Part shown: positions 53,696-62,924 of the stretch, piece by piece | Layout of the letters: every line of letters begins with the position of its first letter | Position numbering within the stretch: the first letter of the stretch is position 1 | Origin: Enterobacter sp. JBIWA008 | GTDB lineage: Bacteria > Pseudomonadota > Gammaproteobacteria > Enterobacterales > Enterobacteriaceae | Assembly: GCF_019968765.1 (NCBI RefSeq) | Contig: NZ_CP074149.1 | Span: forward strand, 2,046,001 to 2,110,000 | Length of the DNA stretch: 64,000 nt | Direction: 5' to 3' | Made by a program: the position numbers and the translations under genes | The notes under the pieces: model-generated | The model's database searches: none | Told to the model about the DNA's origin: nothing | The model's input: only the letters and a program-made list of their open reading frames with translations

Positions 53696-53714
53696 AACAA
53701 TGATAATCATTATC
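53696..53714 (-). promoter_or_regulatory. Fur box of the hemP-hmuRSTUV operon
   Basis: The 19-mer AACAATGATAATCATTATC matches 17 of 19 positions of the Fur consensus GATAATGATAATCATTATC. It is the only strong Fur site I see and is positioned before hemP, so the operon should be repressed when iron is plentiful. Confidence 0.95.
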
Positions 53715-53789
53715 AATAAACTGCAAATTGACGGCAAGCGTTTTTGTGAAAAAAGGGTGAGGGGATCAAATTTGGGGGTGAGGTGTGGT

Positions 53790-53829
53790 CTGATGCCCTC
53801 ACCCCAACCCTCTCCCACAGGGAGAGGGA
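53790..53829. repeat. Dispersed repeat, copy 2
   Basis: The stretch starting CTGATGCCCTCACCCCAACC and ending in CTCTCCCACAGGGAGAGGG matches 11862-11899 with only a few changes. It lies 13 bases after the end of aroH, on the gap to the Fur site. Confidence 0.8.
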
Positions 53830-53842
53830 GAAGGGCTGAATT

Positions 53843-54889
53843 TCAGAAGCGCGTATCGACCGCAGACGCCAGCTTATCCAACAGCAGTTCGCTGTCTTCC
53901 CAGCTCAGGCACGGGTCGGTGATCGACTGGCCGTAAACCATCTGCTGTCCGGCAACGATTTTCTGCGTGCCTTCCTTGATGAAACTCTCGGCCATAATCC
54001 CTGCAACGGCGGTTGAACCGCTGCGGATCTGCTGGCAGATCTCATCGCAGACGTCCAGCTGGCGGCGATGCTGTTTCTGGCAGTTGCCGTGGCTGAAATC
54101 CACCACCAGATGTTCCGGCAGGTCGAACTCGGCCAGCGTTTCACAGGCCGCCGCAATATCTTGCGCATGGTAATTGGGTTTCTTCCCGCCGCGCATAATG
54201 ATATGGCCGTAAGGGTTACCGCTGGTCTGGTAGATGGTCATATGACCGCTTTTGTCCGGCGACAGGAACATGTGGCTGGCGCGGGCAGCGCGGATGGCAT
54301 CAACCGCGATACGGGTGTTGCCATCGGTCCCGTTTTTGAAGCCGACCGGGCAGGAGAGGGCGGAGGCCATCTCACGGTGGATCTGGCTTTCGGTCGTGCG
54401 CGCGCCAATCGCGCCCCAGCTTATCAGATCGGCGATAAACTGGCCGGTCACCATATCGAGAAACTCGGTCGCCGTCGGAACGCCCAGCTCGTTGACCTGT
54501 AAAAGCAGCTTCCGCGCCAGCTCGATACCGTGGTTAACGCGATAGCTGCCGTTGAGATCAGGATCGGAAATCAGGCCTTTCCAGCCCACCACGGTCCGCG
54601 GTTTTTCAAAGTAGGTACGCATCACGATCTCAAGGCGATGCTGGTGCTTATCCCGCAGTCCCTGAAGTCGTTTCGCATAATCCATCGCGGCATCCAGATC
54701 GTGGATGGAGCAAGGCCCAATCACCACCAGAAGACGTTTGTCTTCACCATTCAGGATTTTTTCAATGCGGCGGCGGGATGCCGTCACGTGTTCCGCGACG
54801 GCGGCGGAAACGGGGTGCCGCTGTGCCAGTTCAGCCGGCGTGACCAGGCTGTCAATGCGCGCAGTGCGGAGTTCATCGGTTTTATTCAT
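53843..54889 (-). CDS. aroH: 3-deoxy-7-phosphoheptulonate synthase, Trp-sensitive
   Basis: AroH makes DAHP from phosphoenolpyruvate and erythrose-4-phosphate, the first step of aromatic amino acid synthesis; this isozyme is inhibited by tryptophan. The 348 residues equal E. coli AroH. Class I DAHP synthase motifs are VIGPCSIHDLDAAMDYAKRL, RTYFEKPRTVVGWKGLI, GARTTESQIHREMASALS and VDFSHGNCQKQHRRQ, with metal-binding Cys, His, Glu and Asp residues. It is ordered ppsR-aroH, with a TrpR operator upstream and a leader of about 140 bases. Confidence 0.96.
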   Translation of the reverse strand: MNKTDELRTARIDSLVTPAELAQRHPVSAAVAEHVTASRRRIEKILNGEDKRLLVVIGPCSIHDLDAAMDYAKRLQGLRDKHQHRLEIVMRTYFEKPRTVVGWKGLISDPDLNGSYRVNHGIELARKLLLQVNELGVPTATEFLDMVTGQFIADLISWGAIGARTTESQIHREMASALSCPVGFKNGTDGNTRIAVDAIRAARASHMFLSPDKSGHMTIYQTSGNPYGHIIMRGGKKPNYHAQDIAAACETLAEFDLPEHLVVDFSHGNCQKQHRRQLDVCDEICQQIRSGSTAVAGIMAESFIKEGTQKIVAGQQMVYGQSITDPCLSWEDSELLLDKLASAVDTRF

Positions 54890-54977
54890 GGAATGTCTCA
54901 GAAAATTTTTGCTTCATCGGCAGACTACCGGGAAGTGATGGGCATCACCTTAAACCAATCCCTGCTGATTTCAAGTT

Positions 54978-54995
54978 CGGGGCGATACCGCCCCG
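54978..54995 (-). other. Hairpin in the aroH leader
   Basis: On the minus strand CGGGGCG-GTAT-CGCCCCG is a perfect 7-bp GC stem with a four-base loop, in the middle of the leader between the TrpR operator and aroH. No U-run follows. It may affect message stability or be the end of a ppsR structure. Confidence 0.65.
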
Positions 54996-55030
54996 TGGTT
55001 GCAAATGATGATACCTGAATCTGAGCTAAT

Positions 55031-55048
55031 GTACTAGCATATTAGTAC
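55031..55048 (-). promoter_or_regulatory. TrpR operator of aroH, overlapping the ppsR stop codon
   Basis: GTACTA-GCATAT-TAGTAC has perfect 6-bp arms with the CTAG/TTAG core of trp operators, as in aroH of E. coli. It covers the last ppsR codons (Met-Tyr-stop), so the same bases encode the protein end and bind repressor. A TAATAT -10 on the minus strand lies inside it. Confidence 0.85.
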
Positions 55049-55875
55049 ATGCGGCGATTAAGCCCCATGATGTCGAGAATTTTGGTGGCAATTTCTTCAA
55101 CCGAATAGTTGGTGCTGTTCAGCCACGGGATCTGGTTTTTGCGGTACAACGCTTCCACTTCGGAGACTTCCATCCGGCACTGGCGCATGGAGGCGTAGCG
55201 GCTGTTCTCGCGGCGCTCTTCGCGGATGGCCGCAAGGCGTTCCGGGTTGATCGTCAGGCCGAACAGCTTGTGCTGCAGCGGCTTGAGGGCGGCAGGCAGC
55301 ACCAGGTTATCCATGTCGTCGGCAATAAACGGGTAGTTTGCGGCGCGAATGCCAAACTGCATCGCCAGATAGAGGCTGGTCGGGGTTTTGCCGCAGCGCG
55401 ACACGCCAAGCAGGATCACCTGCGCCTGGTCGAGATTCCGCAGAGAGATCCCGTCGTCGTGGGCAAGGGTGTAGTCAATGGCGGCGATACGCGCGTCGTA
55501 TTTGGTCAGGTTGCCGGGGTTCAGCCCGTGGGTACGGTGGGCGATGGGGGTTGGGTCAAGCTTGAGTTCGCTTTGCAGCGGAGCCACCAGCGCCTGCACG
55601 ATATCCTGGCAGAAGCCTTCACTTTGCAGAATGATAGAGCGAATCTCCGGGATCACGATCGAGTAGAACACCAGCGGGCGGACGCCGGTCTGCTGGTAGA
55701 TGGCGTCAATCTGGTCCTTCACCGCTTTGGCGCGGCTCTCGTTTTCGACAAACGGCAGCGTGATGCTGTTAATCGAAACGGGAAATTGCGACATCACCGC
55801 GTGGCCCAGCACCTCGGCGGTGATTGCCGTACCATCAGAAATATAAAAAACGTGGCGATCGACAGCACTATCCAT
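55042..55875 (-). CDS. ppsR: PpsR, PEP synthase regulatory kinase/pyrophosphorylase
   Basis: PpsR inactivates PpsA by ADP-dependent phosphorylation of an active-site Thr and reactivates it by phosphate-dependent removal. The 277 residues equal E. coli. Landmarks are [19 protein letters not shown] at the N-terminus, the P-loop [17 protein letters not shown] near 149-165, and the C-terminal [18 protein letters not shown] start at 55875 ([10 protein letters not shown]); an in-frame ATG seven codons earlier is possible. It is divergent from its target ppsA, with the aroH operator in its 3' end. Confidence 0.95.
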   Translation of the reverse strand: MDSAVDRHVFYISDGTAITAEVLGHAVMSQFPVSINSITLPFVENESRAKAVKDQIDAIYQQTGVRPLVFYSIVIPEIRSIILQSEGFCQDIVQALVAPLQSELKLDPTPIAHRTHGLNPGNLTKYDARIAAIDYTLAHDDGISLRNLDQAQVILLGVSRCGKTPTSLYLAMQFGIRAANYPFIADDMDNLVLPAALKPLQHKLFGLTINPERLAAIREERRENSRYASMRQCRMEVSEVEALYRKNQIPWLNSTNYSVEEIATKILDIMGLNRRMY

Positions 55876-56210
55876 TTTACTCACCCTGAATATCATACGT
55901 AATTGTCTGAAAGCATAAATTAAAAAAGTAAATTACACAGCAAAGAACTTATCCTAATTATAAATGAAACGGTGTTTTTGATTTTACTGAAAAATGGATT
56001 TCATTTTTCAAATAGCGACTTTATTTTTGGGGTTTCTGGCTGAATATAGAGGAATCATCGGGTTATTGGCTGGTGGGAAAGTATCCGAAAAGTTGAAAAT
56101 TTAAATTGCTTACACGATTCACCGTTTTTTTAGCGGAAATAATTATGCCAGTATAAATACGTAGTCAGGTGTTTCTTACTCCGATCAAATATCACAAAAG
56201 GATTGTTTCG
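55876..56210. other. ppsR-ppsA divergent regulatory gap
   Basis: These 335 bases are AT-rich and contain no supported gene. The left part holds the ppsR promoter, with ATGAAACGGTGTTT near 55965, similar to half a Cra site. The right part holds the Cra-like site and the ppsA promoter. Confidence 0.6.
56108..56157 (+). promoter_or_regulatory. Cra (FruR) site and promoter of ppsA
   Basis: Read on the minus strand, 56108-56123 is GGTGAATCGTGTAAGC, with a full TGAATCG half and a partial second half of the Cra consensus TGAATCGWTTCA. It is about 50 bases upstream of the likely -10 TATAAA (56152-56157), which has no good -35. This fits activation of ppsA by Cra when cells need gluconeogenesis. Confidence 0.7.
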
Positions 56211-58589
<2,379 letters not shown>

Positions 58590-58606
58590 CCGCTTAAAAA
58601 CGGATA

Positions 58607-58636
58607 AAGGCGAGGAGATATCTCCTCGCCTTTTTT
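58607..58636 (+). terminator. ppsA terminator
   Basis: AAGGCGAGGAGA and TCTCCTCGCC form a stem of about ten pairs with a small loop, followed by six T. Confidence 0.95.
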
Positions 58637-58693
58637 ATTTCACCTCTTATTTGCTCCTCATCACAAATAAAGTAAAAAACCAAATATCATAAT

Positions 58694-58713
58694 TTGTCTG
58701 TCAATTTAGACAA
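58694..58713. promoter_or_regulatory. Inverted repeat upstream of the GPH symporter gene, site 1
   Basis: TTGTCT-GTCAATTT-AGACAA has perfect 6-bp arms spaced like a dimer operator. It lies 110 bases before the symporter start in the 186-base gap after the ppsA terminator. Confidence 0.5.
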
Positions 58714-58752
58714 TTGTTAGCGCGCAAACCGTTGCTAATACTTGAGCCTTAC

Positions 58753-58779
58753 TGCGCATTTCCCTTAAGAAGATGCGCA
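58753..58779. promoter_or_regulatory. Inverted repeat upstream of the GPH symporter gene, site 2
   Basis: TGCGCAT and ATGCGCA are perfect 7-bp arms with a 13-base spacer, ending 43 bases before the start codon. It may be a regulator site or a leader hairpin; no regulator gene is next to it. Confidence 0.5.
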
Positions 58780-58822
58780 ACTGGTTGAAATACGTTTTAA
58801 CCTGATAAAAAGGCAAATAACA

Positions 58823-60223
58823 ATGACACTTTCCTCTGTATTGCGTACCAAAGATAAAATAGGTTATGGCTTAGGCGATATGGCCAGCGCGCTGGTCTGG
58901 CAAACGGCAACGTTATTTCTTGCCTATTTCTATACGGACGTTTTCGGTTTACCCGCGGCGATTATGGGTACCATGTTTCTGGTGGTGCGCGTGGTCGACG
59001 CCTTTGTCGACCCGTGTATTGGCGCACTGGTTGACCGTACCCGAACGCGTCACGGTCGCTTCCGTCCCTGGCTGCTTTGGTTTGCCATCCCGTTTGGCGT
59101 GAGCTGCCTGATTACCTTCTATGTGCCGGACGTTGGGCCGACGGCAAAAATCGTTTACGCCTGCCTGACCTACGCGATTTTAAGCCTGATTTACTCCGCG
59201 ATTAACGTGCCTTACTGCGCCATGCCCGGCGCGCTGACGCTGGACCCGCGCGAGCGTCACTCTCTGCAGTCGTGGCGCTTTGGCCTGTCGTTTATCGGCG
59301 GGCTGATCGTGACGGTTATCGCCCTGCCGCTGGTCTCACTGTTAGGCCAGGGCAACGTGCAGAAAGGCTATTTCTATGCCATGAGCCTGATGGGGCTGCT
59401 GGGAATTGTGCTGTTCTTCTGCTGTTTCCTGATGACCCGCGAGCGTTATTCTCCGCGCAATGATACTTCCGGCTCGATGCTCACCGATTTAAAACTGCTG
59501 GCCGGGAACAGCCAGTGGCGTATTGTGTTCCTGTTTAATATTTTGCTGTTAACGGCGGTGGTGACGCGCGGTTCCGCCACCATGTATTACGTGAACTACG
59601 TGCTGCTGCGTCCGGATCTTGTTTTTGCCTTTATTGTTTCCGGAATGGTCGCCTCCTTAAGCGGGGCATTATTATCTGAACGGCTGCTCGGGAAATTTGA
59701 CCGCGTACGCGCCTACCAGTGGACGATTATCTCCTTTGTGATTTTCGGCGCGCTGATTTTCTTCCTGCCCCCTTCACAGGTGTGGCCGATCTTTGGCCTT
59801 AACATCGTCTTTAGCTTTATTCAAAACCTCACCACGCCGCTGCAGTGGACCATGTTCTCCGATGTGGTCGACTACGAAGAGCATCGCAGCGGCCGCCGCC
59901 TGGACGGGCTGGTCTTCTCCACCGCGCTGTTTGCCATCAAGTTTGGCCTGGCGCTGGGCGGGGCGGTGGTCGGCTGGGTGCTTGGCATGGTGGACTACGC
60001 CCCGGGACAGGCAACCCAGGCGCCGAACGTTCTCTCGACCATCAGCGCGCTGTTCACCCTTATCCCATGCGCGCTTTTCCTCTGCATGGTCGCGCTTCTT
60101 GCCATCTACAAGCTCAACAGCCGGCTGGTGGATTCCATCGCCCGGGAGCTGGCCAGCAAGCGTGAGGTAAGACCCGACGCGGGGCAGCTCAGCCCGGCAA
60201 CCCCTTCCGCACTACAGGAGTAA
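58823..60223 (+). CDS. GPH-family (MelB-type) sugar:cation symporter
   Basis: The 466-residue membrane protein has 12 predicted helices and the glycoside-pentoside-hexuronide symporter pattern: IGYGLGDMASALVWQTATLF, DPCIGALVDRTRTRHGRFRP, a central loop NSQWRIVFLFNILLL and SDVVDYEEHRSGRRLDGLVF near 350-369. The cation-binding acidic residues in the N-terminal DAFVDP segment are present. It should import a beta-glucoside or xyloside (by its GH3 neighbour), together with a proton or sodium. It precedes the GH3 gene by three bases. Ribosome-binding site AAAAGGC. Confidence 0.9.
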   Translation: MTLSSVLRTKDKIGYGLGDMASALVWQTATLFLAYFYTDVFGLPAAIMGTMFLVVRVVDAFVDPCIGALVDRTRTRHGRFRPWLLWFAIPFGVSCLITFYVPDVGPTAKIVYACLTYAILSLIYSAINVPYCAMPGALTLDPRERHSLQSWRFGLSFIGGLIVTVIALPLVSLLGQGNVQKGYFYAMSLMGLLGIVLFFCCFLMTRERYSPRNDTSGSMLTDLKLLAGNSQWRIVFLFNILLLTAVVTRGSATMYYVNYVLLRPDLVFAFIVSGMVASLSGALLSERLLGKFDRVRAYQWTIISFVIFGALIFFLPPSQVWPIFGLNIVFSFIQNLTTPLQWTMFSDVVDYEEHRSGRRLDGLVFSTALFAIKFGLALGGAVVGWVLGMVDYAPGQATQAPNVLSTISALFTLIPCALFLCMVALLAIYKLNSRLVDSIARELASKREVRPDAGQLSPATPSALQE

Positions 60224-60226
60224 AAC

Positions 60227-62602
60227 ATGACGGCTATCTATAAGGACGCGGGACGTCCCGTGCACGAGCGCGTCGCCGACTTACTGGCGCGCATGACCCC
60301 GGAAGAGAAGTTCGCCCAGATGCATGCGTACTGGCTGATCCTCGATGAAAACGGTAACCACCGCGAGCGCAGCGACCTCAGCGATGAATTCGCCGGCGTG
60401 AGCGAGCAGGCTGCGCTGAGCGAACGGCTGAAGCTGGGCGTCGGGCAGATCACGCGTCCTCTGGGCACCCATATCGTTGACGCAAAAACCGGCGTGCGCG
60501 CCGCGAACCGCCTGCAGCGCATGATGATGGAAGAGACGCGGCTCGGCATTCCGGCGCTGTTCCATGAAGAGTGTCTGGTGGGGCTGCTGTGCAAAGACGC
60601 AACCCTGTTCCCGTCGTCATTGAACTACGGATCGACCTGGGACCCGGAGCTGGTGCAGCGGGCGGCAGAGCAGATTGGCAAAGAGGCGCGCTCCGTCGGC
60701 TGCCAGCAGGGGCTTGCGCCGGTGCTGGACGTGTCCCGCGACGTGCGCTGGGGGCGAACCGAAGAGACCTTCGGGGAAGATCCCTGGCTGGTGGGCGTGA
60801 TGGCGACCGCCTACGTGAAGGGCTTACAGGGCGATAAACGCGACCTGCTTGCGACGCTCAAGCATTACGTGGGGCACTCGTTCAGCGAAGGGGCGCGCAA
60901 TCACGCCCCGGTCCACCTGGGGGTCAGCGAGCTGAACGACACCTTCCTGCTGCCGTTTGAAATGGCGGTCAAGCTGGCCAATGCCGGTTCGGTTATGCCC
61001 GCGTACCACGATATTGATAACCAGCCGGGGCACAGCGACAGCTTCCTGCTGACCACCGTCCTGCGCGATCGGTGGGGGTTCGACGGGATTATTGTGGCGG
61101 ATTACGGCGGCGTCAGCCTGCTGCACCAGCATCACGGGATTTCCCACGATGCGGCCGAATCCGCCGCGCTGGCGTTCAACGCCGGGCTGGACGTTGAGCT
61201 GCCGAAAGATGACTGCGCGCGGCATCTGGCGGAAGCGGTAGCGCGCGGGCTGATCTCTATGGCCAAAGTCGATGAGATCGTGGCGCGCGTGCTGACGGAA
61301 AAATTCCGTCTGGGGCTGTTTGAAAAACCGTACGCGGATGAAAACGGTATCAATCTGCAAAACGATATGACCCGCCAGGCCGCGCGGGAGGTGGCGACGA
61401 AATCGATCACGCTGCTGGAAAACAACGGCATTTTACCGCTCGGCGGCAAACCCCGCGTGGCGGTGGTGGGGCCGACGGCAGACGATCCGCTGGCGCTACT
61501 GAGCGGCTACAGCTTCCCGGTGCATTTGATCATCAGCGATATGGTGGAAGAGACCTCGCAGGTCACGACCCCGCGCGCGGCGCTGGAGCGGTATCTCGGT
61601 GCCTCGAACGTTCGCTATGCCAAAGGGTGCCACATCATCGAAAAACGGATGGCGGGGGCACCCGTATTCCCGGGCGACAGCGGCGGCAAACCGATGCAGC
61701 AGTCGCCGGTATCGCAAAGTACCGTCCCGATCCCCGAGGCCGTGAAGGCAGCTCAGGAAAGTGACGTGGTAGTGGCCTGCGTGGGCGATCTCGCCGGGCT
61801 GTTCCAGAGCGGTACCGTGGGGGAAGGTTCCGATACCGATTCCCTGAACCTGCCGGGCGTGCAGCAACAGCTGCTGGGTGCGCTGGTGGCGACGGGCAAG
61901 CCGGTGATTGTCGTGATGACCGGCGGGCGTCCGTACAACCTGCAGGGGCTGGAAGATAAGGTCGCGGCGCTGATGATGGCGTGGGCGCCGGGGCAGGAGG
62001 GGGGCTGGGCGATTGCGGACGTGCTGACGGGGCGGGCGGAGCCGCAGGGGCGTCTGGTGGTGAGCGTGCCGAAAAGCGCCGGGGCAATGCCGTATTACTA
62101 CAATCACAAGCTCAAAAGCGGCGGCACGCCGTTTGCGTTCCATTTCGGTTCACGTTATCCGTTTGGCTTCGGCCTCGGCTGGACGACGTTTAGCTGGGGT
62201 GCAGCCCGCGTCGCCGAAAGCAGCGTGCCGGTCGACGGTGAGGTGGAACTCAGTGTGGATATCACCAATACCGGAGAGCGCAGCGGCAGCGAGGTGGTGC
62301 AGGTCTACGTCAGGGATAAGGTCGCTACGCAGGTGCGGCCGCTTCAGGAGCTGAAGGCCTTCCAGCGCGTCACGCTCTCACCGGGAGAAACCGCCACGCT
62401 CACCTTTACGCTGCCGGTTGAGATGTTCAACTTCACCCGTCGCGACGGGAAACGCATCGTTGAGCCGGGCGAGTTTGAGCTGCAGGTTGGCGCATCGTCG
62501 GCGGATATCCGCGAGGCGGTGACGGTCAGTGTGACAGGGGAAACGCGGGTGCTGCCTGCTGAGTGGCGGATGCTCAGTACCTGTGAGGTAAAACGCGCGT
62601 AG
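60227..62602 (+). CDS. Glycoside hydrolase family 3 beta-glucosidase/beta-xylosidase, cytoplasmic
   Basis: The 791-residue protein has no signal peptide. Domains: GH3 N-terminal barrel (about 20-360) with the substrate-binding DVSRDVRWGRTEETFGEDPW and the nucleophile Asp292 in GIIVADYGGVSL; GH3 C-terminal sandwich (about 395-630) with the probable acid/base Glu533 in VGEGSDTDSLNLPG; and a fibronectin III-like end (about 690-770, VQVYVRDKVATQVRP). It likely cleaves sugars imported intact by the adjoining symporter. Glucosidase or xylosidase cannot be told from the sequence. Its stop is 8 bases from rprA. Confidence 0.92.
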   Translation: MTAIYKDAGRPVHERVADLLARMTPEEKFAQMHAYWLILDENGNHRERSDLSDEFAGVSEQAALSERLKLGVGQITRPLGTHIVDAKTGVRAANRLQRMMMEETRLGIPALFHEECLVGLLCKDATLFPSSLNYGSTWDPELVQRAAEQIGKEARSVGCQQGLAPVLDVSRDVRWGRTEETFGEDPWLVGVMATAYVKGLQGDKRDLLATLKHYVGHSFSEGARNHAPVHLGVSELNDTFLLPFEMAVKLANAGSVMPAYHDIDNQPGHSDSFLLTTVLRDRWGFDGIIVADYGGVSLLHQHHGISHDAAESAALAFNAGLDVELPKDDCARHLAEAVARGLISMAKVDEIVARVLTEKFRLGLFEKPYADENGINLQNDMTRQAAREVATKSITLLENNGILPLGGKPRVAVVGPTADDPLALLSGYSFPVHLIISDMVEETSQVTTPRAALERYLGASNVRYAKGCHIIEKRMAGAPVFPGDSGGKPMQQSPVSQSTVPIPEAVKAAQESDVVVACVGDLAGLFQSGTVGEGSDTDSLNLPGVQQQLLGALVATGKPVIVVMTGGRPYNLQGLEDKVAALMMAWAPGQEGGWAIADVLTGRAEPQGRLVVSVPKSAGAMPYYYNHKLKSGGTPFAFHFGSRYPFGFGLGWTTFSWGAARVAESSVPVDGEVELSVDITNTGERSGSEVVQVYVRDKVATQVRPLQELKAFQRVTLSPGETATLTFTLPVEMFNFTRRDGKRIVEPGEFELQVGASSADIREAVTVSVTGETRVLPAEWRMLSTCEVKRA

Positions 62603-62609
62603 TCAGGAT

Positions 62610-62715
62610 AAAAAAAAGCCCATCGTGGGAGATGGGCAAAGACTACACACAGCAATTCGTTGTTTCACTCAGGGGATTTCCATGCTTATAAATCAAGGTG
62701 TTGATTTATAACCGT
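62610..62715 (-). ncRNA. rprA: RprA small regulatory RNA
   Basis: Read on the minus strand from 62715, the sequence begins ACGGTTATAAATCAAC and ends with the terminator GCCCATCTCCCACGATGGGC plus eight U, 106 bases in all, the E. coli RprA length. The conserved middle GATTTATAAGCATGGAAATC and CAACGAATTGCTGTGTGTAG are present. RprA, with Hfq, opens the rpoS leader for translation and also acts on csgD and others. As in E. coli it lies beside ydiK. Confidence 0.96.
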
Positions 62716-62765
62716 GTGCTAATAGTAGGCATTGTGTTATTTAGCGTCGATCGGATTCGTCTCAA
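62716..62765 (-). promoter_or_regulatory. rprA promoter with RcsB-like site
   Basis: On the minus strand TACTAT about 7 bases before the RNA start serves as -10, with a weak TCGACG 17 bases upstream as -35. Just upstream, TTGAGACGAATCCGA at 62751-62765 resembles the RcsB site known at E. coli rprA. The weak -35 agrees with dependence on RcsB. Confidence 0.6.
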
Positions 62766-62888
62766 TAGTTTAAGAGACGTAAAGATTTCTTGAGGTTATT
62801 AGCAGACTTACTGCTGAAAAGGCGGGTCTGACCAGTGATTAAGGAATAAATACTTTAGTATTGTTTAAGTATCATGTGGGGGAGTGTA

Positions 62889-62917
62889 GGCCGGGTGAGC
62901 GTCTGCGCCACCCGGCC
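62889..62917. repeat. REP-like palindrome after ydiK
   Basis: GGCCGGGTG and CACCCGGCC are exact complements around AGCGTCTGCGC, with TA before the stem as in REP elements. It lies 8 bases past the ydiK stop. The stretch 62766-62888 holds nothing else I can name. Confidence 0.85.
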
Positions 62918-62924
62918 GCAGGGA

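Noticed and set aside
62603..62640. Plus-strand terminator for the GH3 gene at the hairpin 62618-62637
   Set aside because: The run of A precedes the stem on the plus strand, so the U-run exists only on the minus strand; it belongs to RprA.
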